Positions 25,982 to 34,700 of a stretch of DNA of 44,381 bases are shown here, in pieces. The notes under the pieces are model-generated. The model did no database searches. It had not been told where the DNA came from and was given only the letters and a program-made list of their open reading frames with translations. The stretch spans positions 1-44,381 of the forward strand of contig CASICO010000011.1 in the NCBI GenBank assembly GCA_949373165.1. Direction: 5' to 3'. Both the position numbers and the translations under genes were made by a program. This DNA comes from an uncultured Flavobacteriales bacterium (lineage in GTDB: Bacteria; Bacteroidota; Bacteroidia; Flavobacteriales_D; Sanyastnellaceae). Every line of letters begins with the position of its first letter. The first letter of the stretch is position 1.

Positions 25982-28324
25982 TTACTGCTTCATGATCCAG
26001 CTGGCTCTGGCCACGCGTCCTTCGTCGTCGAGGCCAATGAGGTGGTAGGTGCCCTGAGGCAAATCCGTCCCGTTGATTTCCCATCCACCTTCTGATGGGG
26101 CATTTTCTACTTTCACTTTTCGGCCAAGTGCATCCACAATGCGAAGCTCCGTGAGCCGAGAGGATCCATTCGGCCAACGCACGTTGATGTTTGATCCGGG
26201 ATTGGGGTAGACCTGAAGCTCGTCTCCAGGTTCAACAGGTCCAATGGTGTGCAAAGGCAGGCCAGGACAATCCAATGCGCCGCCCAGGCGCAGAGAAAGA
26301 GCGTCGAAATAGCTGTCATTGTCGCTGCCAGTCACCCGGGTGCCCTGGAGCTCAAGACGAATGAATCTTGTCAGGGGTGGAACAGGGGCGTCAATTTGAA
26401 CTTCAGTCCATGTGGCCATCGGCATTTCAAACCAGCCGGTCTCGTTTAAAACAGTCCCTGAAGCATTCAAAAAGACCACTCGCATGGCGGGAACATCGGA
26501 CCCTCCCCAATCGCTCAGCATGCCGTCGGCAACTGCCATTTGAACCCCCGCATCAATGGAGTCTGCCCATGCACTCACGTCCACATCTTGGTGCATTCTT
26601 CCGAGCTCGCTTTCTGTGCACAACCCTCCCACGGCGAAGTAACGGTTGCCTTCATAGGGGTTTACCCCATCGCATTCGCCCGCGGTTAGGGTTTCCGCGA
26701 TCCCTTGTGTGACTTCCCATCCCACCAAGTCTGCCTCCGCACCTGGGTTGACCAAGAGGTTGTCTCCAAGCAATGAGGCTGAGGTGTTAAACGGGACGGG
26801 AGCCGTCCAAGAACTCCAATTCAATTCGCGATCGCGGTAACGGACACGCCACCACAACTCACTGTTCTCGGGAAGACCAGACATCTCCTCCGTGGTCAAT
26901 GTGGCCTCCGCTTGAGTGTCTTCATCAAAGTAGATGTTCCTGTGGCGCTCCCAGACATCGGCGACAGGGGCATCAAAGCCATTGATGTCTGTGGCCACCT
27001 GCCATTGGCTGGCCCCGTGTGCAGCCCCATTTGATGACCCTGCAAAGGCACTTGCCGTCAGAACCACACACTCGGGCGCCAGAACATTGCCGAAAGGTGC
27101 TATGGCGGCCGGAGACTGCACGGGTAGGTTGGCCTTGGTCACAACCAAACTGTCGGTCATCACATTGTCGAGCGCCTGATTGCTGTCGCCCCGACTCAGA
27201 CGCTTTACCGTGAATTGCGGACTGTCTCCAGCCACTACATCCACGGAGACAAAGCCCCAGTCATCGGTGGTGATTTCGAATTCATCGTAATCGAACTGGG
27301 GCCAGTCTCCCCAGTAGTCTATTGCGCCTCCAGCTGTGGCCACATTGATCCACAAGTGCTTGTGATCCATGGATTGTCCCCGAGAATATCCGTGGGTGTG
27401 TCCAAAGAAGTGAATGCTCGGCTTGCCACATCCTTCGGTAAAGGTCTCCAACTGGGCCACCACTTGCCCCGTGAAATCGCTCTCTCCTGGTGTCCACAAT
27501 TCGGATTTGTGAGGGTGATGCAGCTGGGCAAAGACAAAGTCAATGTGGTCCAGTTCGCAGGTTTGAGCCAGCACGCCCTGAAGCCAGTCTAACTGGTCGT
27601 TCCCGTTATAAGGCGCATTGGAGTTGAGCCCCATGAACCGAACGTTGCCATAGTCTTTGAACCACCAATGCTCGTTGTACCCTTCACTTCCATTTTCAGG
27701 AAGGTGGAAGTACTGAAAATAATAAGGCGAATTCACCTCATGATTGCCCAGAACAGGATAGACTGGAACATGTCCAAAAAGATCATGTGAAGGGGCAAAG
27801 AAGTCGTTGGACCATTCGTTGTAGTTGTTGCCATTGTCCACCAAGTCACCCGGAATCAGAACCAAGGCGATTTCATCTGACACCTCGCCACCGAAATAGT
27901 CGAGAACACCTTGGTGTATGACCTCATCGAAGACCCCGGGATTGGCGTTGCTTTTTTGCATATCGCTCATGGCCACAAACGAAAAATCAGCTTCGGCCTC
28001 ATGAAGCGGCGGCGTGCGAAACCGAAGCACTGATGTCGAGACTGCGCCACTGCCCACCCGATAGAAATAAGGCGTCCCCGCTGAAAGTCCTTCGATGAAC
28101 ACATCGTGCATGGCCCCGCCATTGGACACCGATCCTGTCGAAGAAATGGCATTGCCCAAGTTGCTGTCTGGGCCCCACTCCAATGTGGCCACTCCGGAGG
28201 CTTCGCTTTCCCACATGACACGGACCGAAGTCGGCTCCGCATCCTGGAGATAAGGTTCGACATTGAATTGGGCCGACCCCAAAAATGAAGATCCAACAAG
28301 CACAGCAGTCAACAACCTATTCAT
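25982..28324 (-). CDS. Secreted metallophosphoesterase (purple acid phosphatase-like) with T9SS type A domain
   Basis: 780 residues from the ATG at 28324, with signal MNRLLTAVLVGSSFLGSAQ; the open frame to 28423 is upstream extension. Residues about 20-110 form a fibronectin type III-like N-domain (EPYLQDAEPTSVRVMWES, GTPYFYRVGSG), usual for purple acid phosphatases. The metallophosphoesterase core carries metal ligands in VAMSDMQKSN, IPGDLVDNGNNYNEW, PVLGNHEVNS, FAQLHHPHKSE and FFGHTHGYSRGQ. The core then passes into a region of Ig-like and jelly-roll appearance (ELWWRVRYRDRELNWSSW, LLVNPGAEADLVGWEVTQG). It ends with a type A domain (QVYPNPGSNINVRWPNGS ... PQGTYHLIGLDDEG). It should hydrolyse phosphomonoesters or diesters outside the cell. 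It lies 105 bp after the barrel-anti-sigma gene on the same strand and may belong to that operon. Confidence 0.9.
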   Translation of the reverse strand: MNRLLTAVLVGSSFLGSAQFNVEPYLQDAEPTSVRVMWESEASGVATLEWGPDSNLGNAISSTGSVSNGGAMHDVFIEGLSAGTPYFYRVGSGAVSTSVLRFRTPPLHEAEADFSFVAMSDMQKSNANPGVFDEVIHQGVLDYFGGEVSDEIALVLIPGDLVDNGNNYNEWSNDFFAPSHDLFGHVPVYPVLGNHEVNSPYYFQYFHLPENGSEGYNEHWWFKDYGNVRFMGLNSNAPYNGNDQLDWLQGVLAQTCELDHIDFVFAQLHHPHKSELWTPGESDFTGQVVAQLETFTEGCGKPSIHFFGHTHGYSRGQSMDHKHLWINVATAGGAIDYWGDWPQFDYDEFEITTDDWGFVSVDVVAGDSPQFTVKRLSRGDSNQALDNVMTDSLVVTKANLPVQSPAAIAPFGNVLAPECVVLTASAFAGSSNGAAHGASQWQVATDINGFDAPVADVWERHRNIYFDEDTQAEATLTTEEMSGLPENSELWWRVRYRDRELNWSSWTAPVPFNTSASLLGDNLLVNPGAEADLVGWEVTQGIAETLTAGECDGVNPYEGNRYFAVGGLCTESELGRMHQDVDVSAWADSIDAGVQMAVADGMLSDWGGSDVPAMRVVFLNASGTVLNETGWFEMPMATWTEVQIDAPVPPLTRFIRLELQGTRVTGSDNDSYFDALSLRLGGALDCPGLPLHTIGPVEPGDELQVYPNPGSNINVRWPNGSSRLTELRIVDALGRKVKVENAPSEGGWEINGTDLPQGTYHLIGLDDEGRVARASWIMKQ

Positions 28325-28429
28325 AGGTTCAAGGTAGGCAGCGTTGTGCGGCCACAGGAACTGCGTCGCTCCATTCTCGTTTGAGGCGCAAATGCGAGAA
28401 AAACCCGACCTGAAAACGGCCACTGAAGC

Positions 28430-29980
28430 TCAACGAATGTGCCGCAAGAAATAGCGTGTGATTCCCACCTGAAATTGGCCATTCAACAGGCGGCCATTCC
28501 ATTCTGGAGTCGATGCTCCTGGCAGGGGTGTCGCTTTCTTACTGCTGTGACGCTCCTGTCCGACCAGCACCGAAAGGTCCAAACGCCACGATGGGGCAAA
28601 CTGATACCCAACGTAGGTTCTCGCCGTGGGCATCCAGCTCATTCGGCTTTTGGACAGATCTGCATCGGCGTATCTCGCCAACACCCCTTCAGCATTCAAA
28701 ATGGAGCCCGACGCATTGCGGCGGATGTGCAACAGCGCGCCGATGCCCAGCCCAAGATGCCACCTTCCCCTCACACTTTGGGTCCGCCATTCGAGCGGAA
28801 CCGCGATCACGCTGTATCGGCCGTGGTGACGCACAAAACGGCGTGTGGTCTGCGTTCCTTGAACTTGACCAACATTGACCGCCACCGTATCGCCCGTAAT
28901 GGCATTGATTTCGATGGATTGAACACCTTCTGTCCACCACTCATTCTCTGTGGTTTCTTCGAATTCCAACCGGTGCACATAATCGCTGACGTTGACACCA
29001 ACGGACCACTGCTGACCCCCTCGGATGACTTCCAAACTGATGCCGCCAGTTGCACTGTAATCCGTGGCGAAGTTCTCACTGTATGCCGCCAGCGCAGCAT
29101 CCGAGAACGTGAAATGACTAAACGTGGAACCTCCATAAGCACGGATGGCAAAGGCGGACCGGTACATCGTTGGCTCCAACGTCGGCATGTCCAGTGACGC
29201 TGGCTTTTCCATTTGTGCGGTCCCGAGCACGGGAAAACGCGGCCGAAGAAGCGCCAGGACTGGAAGTTGCCCTCCTGCAATTCTCTTCGCAGCACCAGCA
29301 TCCTCCTCCGGGGCCCCGGGCTTTGAAACTCCCGGGTCCTCTTCGAAATGAGTCGCCATAAATCCTCTTTCCTTTTCCGCAATGGGATTCCCGCCAAAGC
29401 CAATCGGAAGGGCATCTGTTTCCGTGGAAACGTTCCTTGGAGGTGGTGCCACTCCGTCCGGCCATGAAGACACCGCAGCCGACGCAACCAAAACCCCTGC
29501 TTGTACATCCTCCTTTTGGACAATCGCCGCGGAGGATTCGGGCTGTTCGATTTCAATTTCAGTACGCCCTGACCGCTCAGAATTGGACGCTACACTCACC
29601 TCTTCTTGAACCTCACGACCCACGGTCTCTGGCTCCAATGGCCTTCCTTGTTCTGTTGTTTCAAGCGAGACCTCTAACGCCGCTTCTTGCTCCGCATTCC
29701 CAGACAGACGTTCCACTTCCGTCCTTTTGTCGTCCGACGCATCGACGTCGCTTTTCAAAGATTCACCCTCGAAATTCACCCACCAAAAAGCCCCAGCCAA
29801 AAGCAAAACAACCACCGCAGATGAAGCCCGCAAAAAATGGATACCAGACCACCAAGCACCTTGCACGGAGCCAGGCAATTGCCCCTCAATCGAACGCCAC
29901 AAGGCTTCGTCTTGACCTGGTGCCGCCTTTCCTTTGATGGAAGAGAGCTTTTCTCGGATGATGTCTTCCCAATTCTTCAT
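28430..29980 (-). CDS. Anti-sigma-like inner-membrane protein with a C-terminal outer-membrane-barrel-like domain
   Basis: 516 residues. Residues 1-46 are soluble (MKNWEDIIREKL), then one membrane segment at about 49-70 (FLRASSAVVVLLLAGAFWWV). Residues 71-270 are acidic, Pro/Ser/Glu-rich and low complexity, fitting a periplasmic spacer. From about 275 the sequence alternates in the manner of an outer membrane barrel (FAIRAYGGSTFSHFTF, WSVGVNVSDYVHRLEF, WHLGLGIGALLHIRR, WRLDLSVLVGQER) and finishes with QVGITRYFL. The start ATG overlaps the stop of the sigma factor gene (ATGA), the classic sigma / anti-sigma arrangement. It probably holds the sigma factor at the membrane and releases it in response to a signal sensed outside. 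The anti-sigma role is inferred from position and N-terminal topology, not from a recognised domain. Confidence 0.72.
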   Translation of the reverse strand: MKNWEDIIREKLSSIKGKAAPGQDEALWRSIEGQLPGSVQGAWWSGIHFLRASSAVVVLLLAGAFWWVNFEGESLKSDVDASDDKRTEVERLSGNAEQEAALEVSLETTEQGRPLEPETVGREVQEEVSVASNSERSGRTEIEIEQPESSAAIVQKEDVQAGVLVASAAVSSWPDGVAPPPRNVSTETDALPIGFGGNPIAEKERGFMATHFEEDPGVSKPGAPEEDAGAAKRIAGGQLPVLALLRPRFPVLGTAQMEKPASLDMPTLEPTMYRSAFAIRAYGGSTFSHFTFSDAALAAYSENFATDYSATGGISLEVIRGGQQWSVGVNVSDYVHRLEFEETTENEWWTEGVQSIEINAITGDTVAVNVGQVQGTQTTRRFVRHHGRYSVIAVPLEWRTQSVRGRWHLGLGIGALLHIRRNASGSILNAEGVLARYADADLSKSRMSWMPTARTYVGYQFAPSWRLDLSVLVGQERHSSKKATPLPGASTPEWNGRLLNGQFQVGITRYFLRHIR

Positions 29981-30546
29981 GCTGGGTTTTGATTTAGGGA
30001 GCGCATTTCGTCTCCCGACAATTCAAACCTCGTGTGAACCCATTTCCGGGCCCGCGCGAGGCGTTGGCGCGACAAATCGACCGTAATGCCGATCATGTCA
30101 CTGATTTCCTTGTGACTGAACCCATCTACAAGGTGGAGATTCAGTACCTCATATTGATCCTCGGGCATGCCTTGGAGTTCCGTCACCAAATCCTGCAATG
30201 CCATGTCTTCTAGCACTTTCGGCTCAACCTGGAGCTCCACTTGACCCGGCAAGGCCTGCTGACGCGCCCTTCTCTTCCCCTCGGTGATCGCCACATTTAC
30301 GGCAATCCTCGCTGACCAGCTTCGAAGCGTCCCTCTGCCTGCATCAAACTTGTGAATGCTTCGAAACACCCGAATGAACGCCTCCTGAAGAACATCCTGC
30401 ACCTCCTCATCGTCGAAAATGTAACGCCGCACTGCACCGCGCAGGTATGGCGCCAAAAATTCAAACACTTCTTTTTGAGCCTTCCGACTGCCTTCTCCGC
30501 AGTCCCGCGCCCATCTCTGTTCTCTCGCCTCTTCGTGAGCCTCCAT
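29977..30546 (-). CDS. RNA polymerase sigma factor, ECF (sigma-70 family)
   Basis: 189 residues from ATG at 30546. Region 2 is visible as LRGAVRRYIFDDEEVQDVLQ followed by EAFIRVFRSIHKFDAGRGTL and RSWSARIAVNVAITEGKRRA. Region 4 is visible as LQGMPEDQYEVLNLHLVDGF, SHKEISDMIGITVDLSRQRL and ARARKWVHTRF (the helix-turn-helix for -35 recognition). It directs RNA polymerase to a special promoter set. It overlaps the membrane partner gene by 4 bp (ATGA) and starts 12 bp after the upstream lipoprotein stop, so three genes form one tight unit. Its regulon is unknown, but the neighbouring secreted phosphatase and lipoprotein are natural candidates. Confidence 0.93.
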   Translation of the reverse strand: MEAHEEAREQRWARDCGEGSRKAQKEVFEFLAPYLRGAVRRYIFDDEEVQDVLQEAFIRVFRSIHKFDAGRGTLRSWSARIAVNVAITEGKRRARQQALPGQVELQVEPKVLEDMALQDLVTELQGMPEDQYEVLNLHLVDGFSHKEISDMIGITVDLSRQRLARARKWVHTRFELSGDEMRSLNQNPA

Positions 30547-30558
30547 GCAACGAAATGG

Positions 30559-31371
30559 TCAATCGCCTCCCCCAATCAAATCCACTACCCCCGGGCAACC
30601 AACCGTCACTTCAATCACTTCATCCACAATGTCACTTCCCAGTGGATTGCCATTCACAACAATGGGTTGAACCAAGCTTTCTCCATTGCATTCGGATGTG
30701 AACAACACAAAGCACTGTGTCGTTCCAAAAGGCAACGAAAACTGAACGCCAATCAATCCAGGTGGCGCCATGATGGTGGTGTTCTCCATCGGCAGGGCCG
30801 GTTCAGAAAAGTAAACAGACACGGGAATGACCTCCGGCGTATTGTTGATCAATTGTGCGGTCAGCAAAGCACCTAAAGGCGCATTCCCCTCCAACAAAAC
30901 AGAGTCCGAAGCCACGCATCCCGCCGTATCTGTCACCAACACTGCATATTCACCGGGAATCAAGCCTTCCAAGTTTTGAGACTCACCGACCGTCGTTTGA
31001 CCCATGGACCAGGTGTAACTCAAAGGGCCAAACCCACCCGTTGTGTTCACCGTGACGGCTCCACTCAAGCTGTCGATCTCCACTGTGGAGCTGGCCTCCG
31101 CGGTCAAATTACAAGGGGGCGCAACGTCGCATTCGCAATCAGGGGTCATCGTACCCGACACTTCCCCTTCCGCACCAAAGTCGACCCAACACGTGTCCCC
31201 CACATTCAAGCCCCACCAGTCACAATCCACCACATACACAACTTCGGGATTGGGCAATTGATGCTCGACTTCGGTTTCTTCGAAATCGGATTTTTGACAC
31301 GACACAGCCATCAAGACCATGCACCCTAAGGTCCAAGCAGCCCAAATTCTATGTCGAAGAGCGGACATCAT
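30559..31371 (-). CDS. Lipoprotein with SprB/PKD-like repeat, upstream of ECF sigma gene
   Basis: 270 residues from ATG 31371 (next ATG at 31368), with a lipoprotein signal ending in LMAVSC (lipobox). The mature part has a Cys-rich strand region (YVVDCDWWGLNVGDTCWVDF, MTPDCECDVAPPCNL). A SprB-like unit follows (GFGPLSYTWSMGQTTVGESQ, then NLEGLIPGEYAVLVTDTAGC), and a final beta-domain with PVSVYFSEPALPMENTTI. It is anchored in the outer or inner membrane and faces the periplasm or surface. It is the first gene of the cluster with sigma factor and anti-sigma-like protein, 12 bp ahead of the sigma start, so it may be the ligand-sensing part of that circuit. Alternatively it is just cell-wall cargo carried in the same transcript. 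Confidence 0.78.
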   Translation of the reverse strand: MMSALRHRIWAAWTLGCMVLMAVSCQKSDFEETEVEHQLPNPEVVYVVDCDWWGLNVGDTCWVDFGAEGEVSGTMTPDCECDVAPPCNLTAEASSTVEIDSLSGAVTVNTTGGFGPLSYTWSMGQTTVGESQNLEGLIPGEYAVLVTDTAGCVASDSVLLEGNAPLGALLTAQLINNTPEVIPVSVYFSEPALPMENTTIMAPPGLIGVQFSLPFGTTQCFVLFTSECNGESLVQPIVVNGNPLGSDIVDEVIEVTVGCPGVVDLIGGGD

Positions 31372-31754
31372 AAGGGGTCGATTCGGTGGTTTTTTTGCGC
31401 TGGGGCACACTCTGGACACATTTAAAAAAACGCGGTTGATTCACGGAGATTTAGACGCGTGACGGCGATTCAAAGGGCAATACTTGTCTGCAAAGAAAAG
31501 CGTGACAACAGAACCAAAGTAATCGAAGTCCTTTCATGGACTGAAAAACAATCAACTACGGTCAATTCAAGCAGAACGGACCGACTGTCCGCGAATTCTC
31601 GGGAAAGTCCCCTCGGCGAAAAACATGATTTCTGTCATGCGGGGCTTTTCTGGCCTCAGATATGAGTGATTCGCGGTATATTACATATCCACAGTGAGTT
31701 ATACGAACAAGCCCCTCCATATCCCACTTATATTTCTGAAAAATCACCCATTCG
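31372..31754. other. Divergent promoter region
   Basis: About 380 bp between the minus-strand sigma cluster and the plus-strand protease gene. AT-rich stretches lie at 31670-31740. TATATTTC at 31729-31736 is one base from TAnnTTTG and 18 bp before the protease ATG, a weak -7 candidate. Nothing coding is supported. Confidence 0.4.
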
Positions 31755-34700
31755 ATGCCTTGCCGATTGCTCCTTGCGCTTCTGACAGCGCTTCCATTTG
31801 CTTTGTTTTCACAGAGCGTGAGTTTGTCAGGAACAGATGTGGGAGAAGCCCTGCCGCAAAACCGCACGTGTGCCACACACGAGAAGCACGTCGAAATGAT
31901 GGGGCTTCAGAGATACGCCGAAGCGCGCGAGCGCATTGAGGAACACCGCGCCCAATGGGAGCCCATTGTGCAGCAGCAGAGAGCGTCTGGTCAAAGTGCC
32001 GTCGTGAGCATCCCCATTGTATTCCACGTCCTCTATGCGAACAACACCGAGAACATCGCGGACAGCGAAATTCTGGAGCAACTCCAAACATTGAATGACG
32101 ACTTCCGCCGACTAAACAGCGATGCCGACAATGTTTGGTCTCAGGCGGCGGACACCGAAATCGAATTCTGCCTTGCCTCGTTCGACCCTGACGGCGCACC
32201 GACCAATGGCATTTTAAGGGTCCCCACGACCGTTTCCAGTTTTGGATCCAATAACGCCATGAAGTTCACCGCCCAAGGCGGGTCAGACGCCTGGCCTGCG
32301 GCCGACTATTTGAACTTCTGGGTGTGCAACTTGGGCGGCGGTTTGCTGGGGTACGCGCAGTTTCCAGGCGGTTCTGCCTCCACCGACGGCGTAGTTTGCG
32401 GTTACCCGTATGTGGGCAACAATGGTCCCGGCGCTGGCATTTACAACCTTGGTCGCACTGGCACCCACGAGGTCGGTCACTGGTTGGACTTGCGTCACAT
32501 CTGGGGCGATGGTGGATGTGGTGTCGACGACAGTGTCTCGGACACCCCCGAATCAGACGCTTCGAACTTCAATTGCGCCATCGGGCACGAGAGCTGCGGC
32601 TCGGTAGACATGGTCCAGAATTACATGGACTACTCGCAAGATGCCTGCATGAACCTGTTTACTTCAGGACAGGCCGTTCGCATGCAAACGCTGTTTCAGC
32701 CAGGAGGCGACCGTGCCAGCTTGTTGAATTCAACCGGTTGTGCACCAGCATGTGAAGTCTCGTGCGGTTGCACGGACGATACAGCATGCAATTTCGACCC
32801 GAACGCCTCAAATGACGACGGGACATGCGATTTCAGCTGCTATGGTTGCACCGATGCTACAGCATGCAACTACAATCCAAACGCCACCATCAACGACGGC
32901 AACTGCGTCTCACCCGACCCCACTTTTGGCTGTGACTGCAGCCTGGACGGAACCCAATCCGCCACCTTGAACAGTTCAGAATCCAGCACGGCACTCGAAG
33001 TGAATGCCACAGGAAACCCCAGCGCTTCCTCGGTGGACATTTCGCTCGTATTCGACAACAACGGAAGCGCGTCAAGCTATGCGGCCGACATGGTCATGAC
33101 CATTACTGACCCGAATGGGACATGTGTCTCCTTTGGAGGCTGGAACAGCTCCCCCAGCGGCTGCACAAGTCTTGGAAACTACTCTGCCATTTGGCCCAGC
33201 TCGTGGCAATCTTCCGCCAACTCAACCTACACGGCATCCGTGGATTTGAGCAGCACCGGACTTGCTGGGTCGGGCAACTGGAGCTTTACCCTTTACAATG
33301 GCTACTCGAGCTCAAGCGCAGTCATCTATGATGTCACGTGGACATTGAATGACGTTTGCCCCATCCCAACCAATGTGGCCGGTTGCACCGATGCCAATGC
33401 CTGCAACTACAATTCCAACGCCACCGAGGACGACGGCTCCTGCGCCCAATTGGATGCTTGTGGCATTTGTGATGGCCCTGGCTCGATTTACGAGTGCGGC
33501 TGCACTGACATTCCCGATGGTGACTGCGATTGCAATGGCAACCAACCCGATGATTGCGGGGTGTGCGGCGGCCCTGGCATTCCCGCTGAAGACTGCGATT
33601 GCAACGGAAATCAGTCCGATGCCATTGGCGTTTGTGGCGGCACCTGCAGCGCAGATGCCGATGAAGATGGAATCTGCGATGACGAAGACGACTGTGTCGG
33701 CTCGGTGGACGCCATCGGCGTCTGCGGAGGCGATTGTGTCGCCGATGCGGACGGAGACGGCCTTTGCGACGATGAAGACGATTGCATTGGACAACTCGAT
33801 GCACTCGGAATCTGCAATGGGGACTGCGCTGCGGATGCCAACAATGATGGTGTTTGCGACGCCGCCGCCTATGTGCCAACCACACCTTGCGAAAATGGAT
33901 TTGCAGGCATTTACCCTTGTGATCAAGTGGACTTCATGAGCCACCTCGACCCCGGTGAAGTAGGGGGTGGAGAAATGAACGACATCTGGGGATGGACAGA
34001 CCCACTGGACGGAAAAGAATACGCCCTTTTGGGACGGACCACCGGCACTGCATTCATTGACATCACCGACCCGAACAACCCAAGCTATCTCGGCAACCTG
34101 CCCACCCACACCGTGTCCTCTTCATGGAGAGACATCAAAGTGTATTCCGATCATGCTTTCATTGTTTCCGAGGCCTCGGGTCACGGCATGCAAGTCTTTG
34201 ACTTGACCCGTCTTCGGAATGTGACCAACCCACCTGTAACCTTTGACAACGACGCACACTACGGTGGATTTGGAAGCGCTCATAACATCGCCATCAACGA
34301 AGAATCAGGCCGCGCCTACCCCATCGGTGCAAGCACCTTTTCGGGCGGACTGAACATCATCGACATCAGCAACCCATTGAACCCCACCTTGATTGGAAGC
34401 TATGCAGAAGACGGCTATTCTCACGACGCTCAAATTGTGAACTACATCGGTCCAGACACCCAATATGCAGGAAAGGAAATCGCCTTCTGCTTCAATGAAA
34501 ACACGGTGACCATCGTGGACGTCACCAATGCTGGAGATGCCCAATTGATCAGTTCTCAGGGATATTCCACATCTGCCTACACCCACCAGGGGTGGTTGAC
34601 CGAGGACCACAAATACTTGTTGGTGAACGACGAACTCGATGAAGGCAGTGTGAACACCAGAACCTATGTGTTCGATGTTCAGGATTTGGACAACGTCTCC

